The position numbers and the translations under genes are program-made. The notes under the pieces were generated by a model, which saw nothing but the letters and a program-made list of their open reading frames with translations, was not told the DNA's origin and searched no databases. Shown piece after piece: positions 1-13,110 of a stretch of 64,000 nt of DNA (its first letter is position 1; each line of letters begins with the position of its first letter). The stretch is from Malurus cyaneus samueli (Eukaryota > Chordata > Aves > Passeriformes > Maluridae): contig VKON01000207.1 of NCBI GenBank assembly GCA_009741485.1, positions 522,843 through 586,842 on the forward strand, written 5' to 3'.

Positions 1-690
1 CGAATCGTCTACATACATATGGGAGAGTCTCCAAGTTTGCGCGGATATGATGCTATCTTTAACTACATACAATTGATATAGACTTACACCCCAACGACGT
101 TAGCTAAATGTCCCGGTCTTTGTTGTCTAACGTACTGCTCGCAGGCAATAACTCGGCACCTTAGAGATGATATACCATTACCAAGCTTGCGTCTGTTGAA
201 AGCCAACAAGCTAGCTAAATCTAACGTTCTTACATATGGATTACTGCATTGTTGAGAGATAGCGCGGTAATGCAGCACACTGATATATCGGGCACTGCCC
301 AATGTATTACAAAAATAGGCCGGCTTTATTAGTACCTTTAGGATGTGTGTGGTACCGTTACAGACTTTAGCACACCGATACAGTGGATGGGAAGAATGTG
401 AGACATTGCAGAATATCGGGCTCGTATGCAATAGCTCTTATCTCTGAATCATTACTCAGTCTATTTCACAAATGAACTAATTACACACTTAAATTGCAAC
501 AAACATGCATACACATTGGAATAAACCTGCGCGATGATCCCTCTTCTACTGTAGGTACTGCCTGGTCCTGCGAGTTCTAGCACGTGTAGGGGCGCGCCAA
601 AACTGAACGGTAGGCCTTACCGTACCCATCAGCCACCTCTTACCTCGGCTTGGCACGGTTTACCCTGCAAGAGTGGTTGAGTGCAAGACT
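1..690. other. CpG-normal segment of unknown origin
   Basis: This edge segment has a composition unlike the rest of the window. By hand I count about 31 CpG dinucleotides in roughly 700 bases, against about 2 in a same-sized stretch at 5001-5700. It has a perfect 8-base AscI-type site (ggcgcgcc, 591-598), no low-complexity runs and no repeat family I recognise. The longest open frame (minus strand, 84-431, 115 codons) has no motif I can name. CpG density drops to background after about 683. It could be unmethylated or recently acquired DNA, contaminant or artificial sequence, or the inside of a young element. I cannot tell which. Confidence 0.55.
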
Positions 691-864
691 TAGGGCTAGA
701 TCGCATACTCTTAAGTTATTGTCTTTTATTGGGCTAAAGGTATGTAATAGGCTTGGCACTGATTGTAATCATGAACAATGACAAATGTCTGGCACTCTAT
801 CACAAATCGGTTACTCAGAGCAGATCATAGAACAAGCCTGGCTTTGCAAAAAGAAACGGGAAAT

Positions 865-1244
865 TGTAGACGAATGGCTGAGAGACCAAGGACATGTATA
901 TGAAGCCTATGTGCACAATCCAGGCTTCTGTAACCTTGAAGTGTCCTTGAAGGAAGAACAAGAAGAAGCAAAGTAATGTAGCAATCAAGAAAAGAAGATT
1001 TTGAATGGGATACAGAACTGCTGAATCAATTAAAAGTATGCTTGCTTAGCTATATGTGCCACTTGCTTTTGAACCAATAAGAACTTATTAATGCCGCTTG
1101 GACACTGATGTTTAGCCAATCATAGTAATTAACACAGCGCACAGTAGCTTGGAATTGATACATATGTTCGACCCTCAGACAGAATAAACGGAGTTCCACG
1201 ATAACTCTATGAGTGTGTGTGGTTCATTCCGGTAGCTCCCTATA
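865..1244 (+). mobile_element. LTR-like element, family X, copy 1
   Basis: About 380 bp that matches, on the opposite strand, the element at 20584-20961. It starts TGTAGAC and ends near AGCTCCCTATA. It carries a polyadenylation signal (aataaa, about 1184) followed by a short U5-like tail. An open frame enters from upstream (785) and ends inside the element. Its last 36 codons are shared with the other copy, with five base differences of which four change the residue, so there is no sign of constraint. No target duplication is visible on this copy. Solo LTR is the likeliest class; the missing terminal CA leaves that open. Confidence 0.65.
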
Positions 1245-2570
1245 TTTCTCTCTGAAAACCTTGTCTCGAATCGAGGCACTTCTGTATTTGAGCATTCTAA
1301 ACTATTCTATATCTGGGATGCTTTTTTCTGAGGAATGAAAGTTTCTTCTGAGTATTCATTGAGACATTTCCAGCAAAATCAGTTCCTGAATAGAAGTTAA
1401 TCAAACATCAAAATATGCAAAATCTGTCGTGCAAAGTATGTCATTTTTTTAAAAGCAAATGGAGGCATAAGGTAACAGAGTGTTTTGTGCAATCTTGCTC
1501 AAATGTTATAATTTTCCTACAAAATTCTGTAGAAGTGAAAGACGGTCTGGAACAATTCCATTAGTGCTGCCTTCACAGCAACTCATTTCCACCTTGTTGT
1601 ACCAGCTGAAATGTCCCCCAAACAGGAGCCAAGCAGTACTTGGAGCCATCAGCTTGCCTCTTCTTCTGATCTCCTAGGTCTTATCTTACTGAAGCCTTCC
1701 ATATTGCGGAGGTCTTCAATTATTTGTCAATGGCATCTTCAAAAGTTACTAACACTGTTGCTTGCTGAAGAGAGTAACTGTTAATCCCCAAGAGAAATAT
1801 TTTCTCTACCAGTACTTCTATTCCTTTTTTCCTGGTGTTGGAATTATGATTTGTGGCATTTCATAAAACACTTTGGTAGTCTGTGAGATATCACTTCCAG
1901 CTGTGATTCAGTAACACAGTAGTAGACTTACTTCAGAACTTCTCATTCACCCAAAACTTCGATAACTTTTTAAACAGTGGTGGGGTGGAGAGAGAGAAAC
2001 ATCCTGAGAACTAGAACATTTAAGACTGCCCCAAAGATCTCTCTTTTAGTCTGAAAGTCCCAAGACTGGTAATGACATTTTCCACTTCAAAGGTGTTGGA
2101 GTTTCAGCTCAGATTGTAAAGCAAATCAAAACTGTATTTCTGACTGGTAAGTAATATTGGATAAGACAGCTATCTAAGGTTTCAGTGCAAACATTTGGAA
2201 AATCTACACATTTTTAATTGTGTATCTAGTTGATTTTCATTATTTAAATTGATTGTGTAATGCCTGGGTCCCAATTCAGAAGAATGATACTGTGCATGAC
2301 CAAAAATCTGTGTTTCAGGTATTATCTATATGGCTAAAGTGGGTTTTAGAAGGTTGGAAAAAGATTTATATGTTCCCTTATTTTGGGATAAATTTAACCT
2401 CAGTAATAAATTGCCATAAATTATCATAGATTATAATGGCAAAAAGGAAATCAGAAGTGGTTCTCCAAAGATCCTAACTAAATGTAAAATCTGGGTTGTA
2501 ATGAGTGTCATTAAGTAACACCATGCAAGTCTTTCGAGCATGTGGGTCATTAAATGCATTTATTTAGAAA
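1245..2570. other. Unassigned AT-rich sequence
   Basis: No gene recognised. The first 40 bases contain gtctcgaatcgaggcac, which resembles the sequence just after the polyadenylation signal of the LTR near 11.5 kb (gtctcaaaccgagaag), so a further LTR remnant may abut element X here. The rest is AT-rich DNA with scattered short open frames. Confidence 0.5.
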
Positions 2571-2935
2571 AGCTGTTGCCGCAGGCCACAGGAAAGATGA
2601 CACGAGCTCCGAGGGAAGCAGGTCCAGGTTCTTCTTTATTAACTGCTCTTACCAGCAAACTAGCACGAGTTATATACACTTTCTTATCTCCCGCACATGC
2701 AGTTACACCAATCATACACGCCTCAGCTAGTCACACGACTAGGCAGCTCCTCATGTCCTCTCGCCATGGTCCCTGTTCCAATTCGTGGGCCAGTTTCACC
2801 TCATCAATCCCGTTCACCTCCGTGGCTGGCTGCATCAGCTAGTCCATGCCTACACTGCGTCAGCTAGTCTGTGCTCAACCCCCACACGCATTCACACTGC
2901 TGTAAAACAGCCAGGGCCCCTGCAAGCTGTAGGAT
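2571..2935 (-). mobile_element. Solo-LTR-like element, family Y, copy 1
   Basis: GC-richer island read on the minus strand. It contains an AATAAA signal (plus-strand tttatt, about 2635) next to the sequence gcaggtccaggttcttcttt, which is shared almost exactly with the LTR at 25399-25881. A TATA-like stretch (minus tatataact) lies near 2668. The two family members share only the polyadenylation region clearly, so they are related but not the same subfamily. Ends are approximate. The two short plus-strand frames across it are not credible genes. Confidence 0.6.
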
Positions 2936-4374
2936 TTTTGATGTTTGGGTCACTTAGATTCAGTGCGCTGAAACAGATTAACAGAATGGTATGTAATCAG
3001 AATCAGTCTTGAAATGAGATACAGAAAGAGAACACGAAGTCAACAAATAGGAAGAGACAACAAAATTGAGGTCTGAATGAGTAGAATTCTGCAAACAGTG
3101 TAGGAAAAAATACTTTTAAAAGAATTTTTTGGAACTGTGTTTCACTAACTCCTTGTTTACTTGTTTCTCATGCAAGTGGAAAAATAATTTTCTTACCTCT
3201 AGAAGCCAATACAGGATCTGAAAGTCAAAATGGATTCTCCTCTTGTCCTGCACTGTCTCCAGAAATAAAGATGTAGTAAACTAAATTTACACTGCCACAT
3301 ACCTCAGTAAGTGGGATTTCTGTCTCCAGCTCAGTATGAGGCAAATTTACGCTGTGATACTGCATGAGTACATGGAAATAAGTCTAAGATGAGCATCAAT
3401 ACTTCATTTGCCTGAATGACAAATAAAAATGCTGAATTTGTGCTGAAAATTTAGCAGTCTGTGACAAAGCAGTGGCAATTTTTATCTATAAACCTGGGCA
3501 GATTTTGTGTTTCAGATTTGATATAGAATAAGTGAGTGTGTACATGAAAATAATATTGCAGTTATAAAGTCAGTTTTCAGAATAATGCAACACTCTCTGG
3601 AAATTACAAAGTGATTTCAAATAGATCAGTGCAACCACTAGAAAAATAGTACTATTAAAAAAGAGATAGAATAGGAAAATCATGAAATAGAATAGGTAAA
3701 TGATGAACCGAAAAATGGTTGAGTAGGTGAACTGTATTTTTAAATATGTTCTAAATTAGAAGAACAGGAAAAAGAGATAGACAACTAGCAAATCATGAAG
3801 AGCTGGAAAGCTTGCAGATGAAACTATTATAATTAACAGGTGGAAGAAGAGCTGGGAAAATATTTACTTTTGAACCAATAAATCACAAGCTTTCGGTTTA
3901 TCAATACTCGTAGTTTTAGAAGGAAAATTGCAGGTGTAAAAAAAGAGAAAAAGATAAAATAGGTTTGCTGAGGGTAAGGTTGAAGAGAATTTACTGTTTG
4001 CTAAACATGGAAAAGAAGAAAATAGAAGTTTGACTTTTGAACATGCTCAGAATTTTTTATTAGTGTATAAAAAATAAAAGTAAATAGTGTTGGGAACATG
4101 AATGGAATAAAAGATATGCTTTAGATGCGTGACTACTATAGTGTTGAAAAGAGCTGGCTTGTCTACAACAATGAGGGAGAACCTGCTAATGACAGTCATT
4201 AAGAACTACTTGCTACTGTTGCTTCAATTTTTTGGAATGCAAAATGGACATTATTGCCTGTGCTGCTATAGTTTTGATGTTTGTTATAGGGTAGCTGAGT
4301 ATTTGTATTCCTATCATCTGCTTATGATAGAGGAAAGATAAATAACTTTTCTGTAACTGTACATTAGTTGACAG
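2936..4374. other. Unassigned AT-rich sequence
   Basis: AT-rich, purine-rich stretches, no recognised repeat end, gene or RNA. The one 70-codon frame (4129-4341) has no recognisable motif. Confidence 0.5.
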
Positions 4375-4935
4375 TGTTCTGGTTTATTTTGTGATGTTCC
4401 TCTCTTCAAGGAAAGTGGGAGGGAGAAGTACAAGTCACACACATTCTGGGAGCGGGGGTTTCCGGTGGAGCGAGAGGAGGAAGCTGCCTGCTCTCTGGGA
4501 CTGCTTTCTTTTTTTTTTTTATTCTTTTTTTATTTTTTTTTTTTTCCCTTCTACTTTGGCTTGTTTTTTTCATCATCTGAGAATTGAGAAGATTCGTGGC
4601 GCAACAGGCGAGGAAAAAAAAAACAAAAACCTCCAGTGAAACCACGCGGGGGGCGACTCAGCCAACACCTTGGGTGTGCCGGAAGGGACAGGAGAAAGAA
4701 AGACTATTCAACGATACCAACAGCTGGTTCCACAGGTTCTTTGTTTTATAATATAATTTTGTTCCCTCTCTTCTTTGTATCTTGTGGGCAATAAATTGTG
4801 GGGGTTTTCCCCCCCTTTTTCTTTTCACTTTCCTCTCTGTGAAAAAGTTTTTTTCTAGGACCTGGGTGTGGAAGGGAAGAGGTTTGCTGGAACTCGGGAG
4901 ACTTTGCTCCCTATTAAACTAGGTCAAACCACAAC
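4375..4935 (+). mobile_element. Solo LTR of an endogenous retrovirus
   Basis: About 560 bp beginning TGTTCTGGTTTATTTTGTG and ending near AAACCACAAC, the TG...CA-type outline of a retroviral LTR. The 5' half is GC-richer (gcgggggtttccggtggagcg). It is followed by long T runs, a block with CpGs (4600-4680), and aataaa in gcaataaattg near 4790 followed by a pyrimidine/T-rich tail. No internal retroviral sequence lies on either side, so it is most simply a solo LTR left by recombination. The opposed frames at 4391-4645 come from the LTR and its T runs. Confidence 0.7.
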
Positions 4936-7900
4936 GATGTTGTACATAGGCATGCATACTCTGGATTGAAAGCATGTGGATAGCTGGTGAATATTTATTC
5001 TGGATATGATCTTAAACAACATTGGTAGCCAAAGTAGAAACATGAACTGTTTTCTGTAGTTTGTGGGTTTTGCAGACTCTTCCATTCCCCAGTTTTATCT
5101 CATCAGATTCACACAAGCACACTCTCCACCCTAAGAATTTTCCTAATTGGTCTAGAAAATGGCAGTTTCTCAGGAGCAGGAATAAGAGGAATGTTTATGA
5201 TGGGAAGGGAAGGGTTGTTCTTTAAACCATTATTGTTTTTATAAAATTCACTTGATCGCAATTCACCCTGTCTTGAAGAGGAGGAATATCATTATTCATA
5301 TGGAAGACAAATTAATTTGATAGTTCTGAATGACACAAGATGGAGCTGCTAATATCAGTCTAACTTCAATTAAGCAAACAATAAAGACATTTGTATCAAT
5401 TGATGAAACTTACAAATACCACCAGTGAGTGACAGACACTGGTGAAACTCAACAAACAATATGGCAGAGAGTGATCTCATTTTGTGAGGTTTTTTTAATG
5501 TTGATTAGGCCATGATTTTTCTCTCTTGATTTGACAGCCCTAGTTCCTCAGTCTCAGGCTGTTTGTTGCATTCCAGATGATATAACAAATGGAAAGAAAA
5601 ACCGTAATTTGCCAAAGTGGCTAGTTGCATCAAATTTGAACAGAATTGTTTTGAGTGTTGATAAATTACCATTAACATGAAGAAAATGAGTGGTGTTATC
5701 TAGCTATGATGACAATCTACCTGTGCTTTATGTAAAGTAGAATAATTTTGTTGCAATTATAAGCAACCATAAAATTTCTGATTTGGAACAGGTGATGTAA
5801 AGGTTGGCAAGATATAATCAATGCATTTGACTTTTTACATCCCCAGAATGGGACCTATTTTATTGGTGAGTTTTGTATAAGTTCATGAGTTGGAAGACAT
5901 ACACTGTTTCATAATGACATTGTCAGTGCAGGCATGTATTCAAACTATGAAAGAAAATGCATTTGACTTCTTGTTCTATGATGTCAGATGTACCCCAGAT
6001 GGTGCCTCTCTCTGCAGCATTACTTGAATGTGAACAACTTTCAGTAAGAAGGCTTATTAAGAAAGGACTCAAATTCATAGTAGGGCAAAAATCAGTCAAA
6101 AGTTGATACTGCTGCTGATTGTAGAGCATGGCAACACTACAGTAGGGGTATTAATGCATATGTATGTTAATTCAAAATAAGAAACTTGTCACTTTCCAAT
6201 GTCTTGGTTTGTAACAGGTGTAGCTCTAAACCATGGATTTAGAATTCTTTAAAAGTCATTTTCATCTTCCATTTCCTGGGTACAAATTATATGCTGTCAT
6301 CAGAGAAATGTAATTGCTCTTTTATTTAATTTCAAGGGAAATATAGTAATGTGATCCTCTGCACCATCGTGACACTTTACTTCTCTGTTCTTTAAAGCCA
6401 GATTGAGGCTATCTGTAGCCATTTGCCAGAACACACTTTGGCATCTGAGAAACCTTTGCTGAAGCTTCAGTGTTGCAAGGTCATCTGAAAAGAGACTGTA
6501 CCATTAAAGTTTGCCATTGCACATTTCAATACATGTAGACTCCCAGACCAAGCAGGTACCTAATATTGCGCATGTCTTTTCATGCACAAATAATAATCTG
6601 ATTGGTGGGTTTGTGGATAGTTGGAAAACTTCTCCCTGTTATCTTTTGATATTACTGATGAAAAATATGGTAAAAATTGTAGAGAGTGTGTTATTTTAAA
6701 TATTAGGTTCTGAGTCTTGTAATGAACATTTATGTACAAAATTGCCTCCTGATTTTGCACCACTTACATGATTAAGTTTACCTTACTAAATGTGTGAACA
6801 CAATGATCTTGTTAACTTTCACAGCAGCGTGACATTGTTGGTTTTCATAGGAACAATTTAGCTGGTTACAAAGGACTGAGATCAGGGACTCTATTATTAG
6901 GAGTTATCATATCTTATAAATATATCCTCCTTACTCCTGACTGTCACAAAAATATAATGTACCTACTTTTTCTTTTATCTTTATAAAAACTTTAAAAAAC
7001 TTCTTTCAGAGAAGAATACTGTCTACTAGACATGAAGGCTGGTATCTCTCCCATGTTCCAATGATTAAGGTTTGTGTCCACTCTTCTAGAGGATTAAGGT
7101 ATGATGATTTAGAAGGTATATAAATGATTTGACACGCGTTTTCAAATCTATACTCAGATACGATATAAGCAAAAATATTTCCTTTCTGTTCACCCATTTT
7201 CCCTCCATTCCATTCCTTGCTTTCTCATTGTCTGGGTGAGTTGTCTTCCTAAGAATGCTACAAGCAGAACATGGGTTTCCATCACCTCTCTACTGCACAA
7301 CTGATGGACTTCAGAAGGAAGCTCAGGTTGGCCAAGGGAAACCCTGGTTTTTAATATTTGCAAAACCTTTTGCAGGTTCCAAACGCTGTCTTCAGAAGCG
7401 GCACACTGAAGTTTTGGAAATCTGTGTTGAAAATGTCCTTCTTCCAAATGTCTTTGGAAAAAACCCAGACATAATGCTGTCAGTGGAATTATATTCTATG
7501 AGCTTCTGAGTGCCATGGAGGTGGGTAAGACACCAGTGGTCATTCTCACTGGTGCAATTTGTACTGGATTCAGAGGTGTAGTGTACTGTATGTACAGCAT
7601 TGTGGTGTGCATTACACTTTACTAATTGCGATGTGACAAAGTCATATTGATTTAAAGAAGATTGATATTCACACAAAAATACACGTTTTACTTTGTGAGA
7701 ACACTGATTTTTGAAATAATTTTTTTGTCTTTGATTACTTGACACTTTGTGAAACATAAGTGCACTTCTGTGCTAAAGTTGAAATTTGAGCCTTTGTGCC
7801 AAAAGAAAAAACCCTTTCTTTTGGATGATCACGGTTAAATTACATTTTGGGGTTGTTTTTCTCAACAAGAACAATTCTGCTTTTGTTGATTGCACTGCTG

Positions 7901-9108
7901 AGTCACAGACATATGCAACCACTTCATCCTTACCACAGCCCCCAGTGCACAATGAAGTTTTAGGCACAAAACTATTCTTGCCATTCACACAAAAACACTA
8001 CCAAAAGATCTTTGCCTCAAGATATCCTTTTTTAATGCTGTATCTTTTGTGCATAGCTTTTTATTTACCAGGTAACATTGACAAAGTCTAGACATTCTGA
8101 TTTTTCTTTGTATGAAAAGCAACAGTCAAAGCTTTGCACTTCTTCGGCGCGTGCTTTTTGTTCTAGTGCCTGAGACCGGTAGTATTTCCTGCTCATAGCT
8201 CAGCACCATAGATGCAGTAGGGAAGAGCCAGCTGGTATTTCGATGAGCTTTTTCTGTGTAAATAATTTCTTTGTTTTGTGCCTTTTGTTATTCATATTAT
8301 TGCTGTTTCTTTTCTTATCTCATTGTTGTTTCCAGTACATTGTTCTTACCTTCAACCATCATCCTGCTTTTGTCTGTGGGGGACAGGGCAGCAGGAGGGA
8401 GCACTGTCCATTTTGGGACAGTCTTGTTCGGAGGAGGAGGCACGAATCTAGGGAGTGCTGTTCCTAAACCCTGATGTGTAGGAACACCATTTGAAGGAGA
8501 CCGAGGAAAGAGGATTGGTCCATATTCCAGAGCATTTAATGAGATTTTTTTCCCATCAGGTAGGAAAAGGGAATTTCACGTCTTTGTAAAAAAATGGTGA
8601 CTCATTCGTTGAGGATTTATGAAGGATATTTACTTTTTTTTTCACGAATTGTTAATAGCAAATCAAACTGTAGCTTTCCAGTCCTAATAACCAGTACACT
8701 CTAGAAAGCCAATTAAACATTATTCACAAATCTCAGCTCTGTATTACTGTTCTTCCTCGCAAGCAAGGTAATTGGTACTATCAAACTAATTTAAGGATCT
8801 TATAATTAAAATTAAATTACATGGTAAACCAGATGGCAAGAAAGCATGAATTTGCATTGCCAAGGTGCAGAACAAATTCAGTGTTCAATCAACCCAAGAG
8901 AAAAGGGACAATTCTTATTTGGATGAACATGTAGCCCCAGAAATGAGATGCACAGAGGTATAGGAAAAGACCTATTTTACATGGCATGCATAGAATATTT
9001 GACACTTTAGATTGGAGTTGTCACTGACATGGGTAAGAATGGTGCACTTGGTTGCCATGGATATGATTTTCCCTACTGGCAGTGCAAAGATTGGCAGGGA
9101 TAGATGCT

Positions 9109-9182
9109 TAAAAAAGACACCAAGACACCAAGACACACACATGCTGACACAGACATACATGCACACAGAAACACCCAGACCA
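9109..9182. repeat. Degenerate CA-rich simple repeat
   Basis: A tract with repeated acaccaag and acacacac/acagaca units grading into cacacagaaacac. It reads as a decayed (CA)n-type microsatellite. The opposing frames across it are low-complexity artefacts. Confidence 0.6.
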
Positions 9183-10057
9183 TGGCAACAGTCTGGCATT
9201 ATCAGTCTCTGCTTTTGTTGAAAATCTGTATGGTTTTTGTGGGTTTTTTTTTGCTAATTTGCTATGTAATCTAGAAACACTGACGTTTTTACAATAAATC
9301 ACTTACATACAACATGTAGCTATAATGTGCACACAGAGACACATAAATTTTATTTCATATGTATATATTCTACAAATAAAAATATATAGATATGCTGTAT
9401 TTAAGGAAAAATGTACATGTGTCTTATGTACTTACAATATTCATTTTTCTTGCTTTAAATTATAATCTGAGACACACATCTTTATACACACATTAAAACT
9501 TGAACTGCAAAAGATATGTACCACAGTATATAAATTTGAATTTATGCAAAAAGAAAGAAAAGCCATTTTTTACTGACATTGTGCACTACCTTTTGATCAG
9601 CTGGTGAGAACTGCTCAAGATGCCACTCACCATTCTGAAAAAGCCATAACCAATCCCAAGCACAGCACAAGTTCTGCGGTCATTATCCAGCTCCCGCCAA
9701 GCCATCGTGGGTCTTTCAAGGTGCTTTGATCTTTATACTAAAATATGTACTTCACTTGCTGTGTGAAAGGCCTTTCTGATATCAACAGGACAATGTGGAC
9801 TCTTAAGCCTTGGTGTTTTGTTGATTGGCCTGTTGAGTCCTGAAAATCTCAGGTGCTGTTGCAAGAACCAAGACCATACTATCCTACAGCCCAACTCAGG
9901 AGTAAAAATTTATTTCATCTTCCCTCCAAAGTACTTTCATGAATGAGGCCATGTCCCACTCTCAGTTAAAGCAGAAGCAAAGCACAGCAAGGTATATTTT
10001 AAATGTATGCACATCATGTTCAGTATCAGTATAACCGGTACAGTGCTTCTTTTGAAG

Positions 10058-10083
10058 CAGATGACAATTAAAATTGTCATCTG
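10058..10083. other. 26-bp inverted repeat (12-bp arms, 2-bp spacer)
   Basis: CAGATGACAATT, then AA, then its exact reverse complement AATTGTCATCTG. The outer six bases of each arm are an E-box (CAGATG/CATCTG) and the centre is an AT-rich CAATT/AATTG core. It is not part of any LTR I identify. It may be a dimer binding site or chance. Confidence 0.75.
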
Positions 10084-10788
10084 ACTTTTTCATCCTTGGA
10101 ACTGTGGATTTTTAAAAATAAAATCACATTAAAATATAGAAGCACTGTTTATTATTTCTGATGAACCATTTCTGTACGAAAGTGATATTCAGACTTCAAC
10201 CAGTGGCTCCATATGATGCCATAACATTACTGCAAATGAACAAAAATAGTAATTTCTTTTTTGTGGTCTGGGAGAAAAATTTATGGGCAAAGAGATAGGT
10301 GCTAAAGTTTCTGCCTAGTCCAGTTTCTTTACGGGTAGACTATTTTTCAGAAATAATTTGATTTTCTCTTACTATAAACAGGAATATTTATGAAGTGCAT
10401 AGTTACTCAGAATATGTGGAAAGGAAAAAAAAAACCCATGTAGACGTGGTCATGTGTATTAGTATTAACTTTTCCCTATTTGCACAGTTGAAACAAGTAG
10501 TTTTCATATCAATTCTAGATGCGTATGTGTAGAAGCTCCTGCATCTTCAGCTTTGTGGAGATGCTCGTCCTCTCAGTTCCTGTTATGAAGACTTGCTGCA
10601 TTAGAGCTGTGGGTAAGTTCTGCCTTGTAGCAAGTACAAGTCATAAAAGGGGCAGGAAGAAGAGGAAGGAGAAAAAATGGGGAGAAAAAGGAAACTCAGA
10701 CTGAACTCTCAAGCCGCAGAAGTGTCTTGGGCTGGGTTTATGATAACACTCTATTCCTATATTCTGTCTGCTTGTATGCCCAAAATGT

Positions 10789-11510
10789 GTCTGTGCCTTT
10801 AAGGCAGACCTGAAAGAAGGGGCAGGGGTGGCTGGGAAGGCAGCGTGGGCAGTTCGGGGCTGCCACCCGCTGCAGAAGCTCAGCTGGGCACAGTGGAAGC
10901 TCAGTTCACTGTGTGCAGGCGAGTTACATTATTGCCTCTTAGCTACCTCGGGGTTTGTTCGATTGTGCAAACAGCTTTCTCTGGACTGCAGTGGCCACCC
11001 TTCAGTGGCTCCTGTGACTTTCTTCTGGAGAGGATCGGCGGGGCTTCGTCTGAGAACCGAATGGCAAACACCAAGCAGACGGGTGCCGGCAGGAAAAGCC
11101 ACAGACACTGCTCTGTCTCCGTCCCGGACTCTGGAGAAGCCGAACTACCGAGAGAAAAGTACCGAGCATCCACAGTGAAGAAAAGACTATAAGTGTCCCA
11201 GGTTTTCCCACTGTTGCCCAAGGCAGCCACCATGGACTTTTTTCTTTTGTTTCTTTTTCCCTGGGAGAAGAGCAGCACCATCTTCCTCCTCGGATGAGTG
11301 GCTGTGGGGGAGGGGTGGCGTGCATTCCTGGAGTTTTAAATACCCTGTGGGCACTTAGTTTTGTTAAATAAACTACTTCTTTTCTTCAGTTTCGCTCGAA
11401 CATCTGTTTTATATTGGTGGGGGAAAATTATCAAGCTTTTCACTTCAGAGAAAACATTTATTCTGTAACGTTTCTCTCTGAAAAAAATTGTCTCAAACCG
11501 AGAAGAAGTG
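10789..11510 (+). mobile_element. CpG-bearing LTR-like element
   Basis: A GC-rich block (10800-11330) in AT-rich flanks, ending in gttttaaatacc (TATA-like, about 11334), then ttaaataaac (polyadenylation signal, about 11366), then a U5-like tail. The tail gtctcaaaccgagaag resembles sequence at 1260-1280. The layout of GC-rich U3, TATA-like box, AATAAA and short tail fits a retroviral LTR on the plus strand. Overlapping frames on both strands (10828-11325) are by-products of the low stop density of GC-rich DNA. Ends are approximate. Confidence 0.5.
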
Positions 11511-13110
11511 AAATCCTCTCCTTTACAATTTGGATGAGGAGATAGGGAGCAACACTGAACTAACACACCTGAACTGATGTGAAAAAAAATCCAGGGATTT
11601 AATCTTTTATTAAGCTTGCCACTGAAGTGCTACTAATGACTATCAAATTTTAATGATTCTTATCTCTTTGCCTCATGAACAAAATTAAAGAAAACATGCA
11701 AATGTCTCCTGTTAAGTTCTTCATTTAGAAGAACGAAATGTCATCTCCTGTTTTAGTCATCTCCAGTTCTTCGTCTTATTGCCCTCCAAATAACTTTTGG
11801 ATTTGTTGACTAATTTCAACAAAGCTTGCTAACTAGGCTAATGCATCAAAGATGTTAAGTCCCCATAAATTTTCTGCCTGATAAGGAAAGGTGAAGGATC
11901 CTCTTCATGCCCCAAAAGGCCATATGGAAAAGAGTCAATAAAAACAATACTCCTGAAACAATGTGTTTTGATATCTGATTAAAAAGATAAAGGTATGGAT
12001 TGGAAATATCCTGCTGAATGAATCTCCTTTCACATGCCTGGCAAATCAGGTGGAAAGCTGTAACAAGCATTATGTCCCCACAGCAACATCTGAAAGATCA
12101 TCTGTGAAAAATGAAGTTCTCTCTCCTGTTAAAATTTAAAAATTTAATAAATGATAATAGGGGACAAAAAGCAAAAGGACATGGCACCTGAGGGTGTGCT
12201 GGGTACTTTGGCAATCTGCCAGAGGCACACCTGGTATTGACAGGGACCTCTTTAATTACTTTTCATATTGCACCAGCTTAATGTCTATTCATAGGCATTT
12301 ATGTGTGTTCAAAATTTTACAGGAACTGTTTAGCATGGATCAGCCTTCTTAGGGCATGTGCAGTGATGATGTTTATGCCCCTGGGGTTGCTTGTGTGTTA
12401 CCCTTATTCCCTAGTTTCAGAAGATGATAATAACAGTGATAATAACAGTGAAAAAAAAAACAAAAAGCCCTCTTTTTCACATGCTGGTGATATCTTTCTT
12501 TTCATCCAGTTCATATTTCTTCTAACGGTGAACCTAATTTTCCATGTCAACAGAAAGTAAATAATGATAATAATAAATATGAAAATATATACATGTATAT
12601 ACCGACATTAAGTGTGCATTTTCTAATTTTCTGAAAACATAGATGTATATATGTATGTATGCATGACCAAGAAAACAAGAACTGGTCTTCCTTCTGCCTC
12701 TCACAAAGTGTTCCTGCTTATGTTCCTCAAAGCCAGCTTCTTACCACTAAACTCTGTTCTGGTGGCAGTTGCTTCACTCTTTCTCCTTCTAATGCAATAT
12801 TCTAAGAAACTCTGGCAACAGTTATAAAATGTCTGTTCAAAATGTGTGTTAACACTTGTGTCTATGCTGTGAGATAGAACAAGGACTGTGATTGTGCCTT
12901 GAAAAAAGACTACTTGATACATCAAATTCATACAGAATCAGGACCTCTTTTCCAAAGTTCTGCATCAGGAGAAATCAAACAACCCAGACACGTATCCCAC
13001 TAAGCCTTCTGCTTCTGAAGGCTCAGGTGGTATAGAAGAACAGAAATGAAAATGTTGGTTTCCACACACTCAGTTAGTTAGTCTTCTATAAACTTATTTT
13101 AAAATAATTG
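11511..13110. other. Unassigned sequence with AT-rich simple repeats
   Basis: No gene recognised. Contains a short tandem duplication (gataataacagt twice, about 12425-12450) and an AT/TG-rich patch (12560-12665) with tatatac and gtatgtatg units. Other frames are short and featureless. Confidence 0.5.

Larger units (their letters stand above)
4936..10788. other. Unassigned, gene-poor AT-rich sequence
   Basis: 5.8 kb without a recognised gene or repeat terminus. Several frames of 60-120 codons occur between 7.0 and 8.1 kb (for example 7392-7757 minus and 7786-8091 plus), but none shows a motif, signal peptide or membrane pattern that I can defend. It includes a CA-rich degenerate repeat (9109-9182) and a 26-base near-palindrome (10058-10083), listed separately. 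This is the longest stretch of ordinary-looking single-copy DNA in the window, so conserved non-coding elements could sit here. Confidence 0.5.

Noticed and set aside
1255..1285. tRNA-like T-arm (tctcgaatcgag)
   Set aside because: No A box, cloverleaf or acceptor pairing around it; a similar word recurs after the LTR at 11.5 kb.
11061..11192. Plus-strand frame containing MANTKQTG, similar to the histone H3 tail start
   Set aside because: The similarity is limited to about eight residues. No histone-fold sequence follows, and the segment lies inside an LTR-like GC-rich block.
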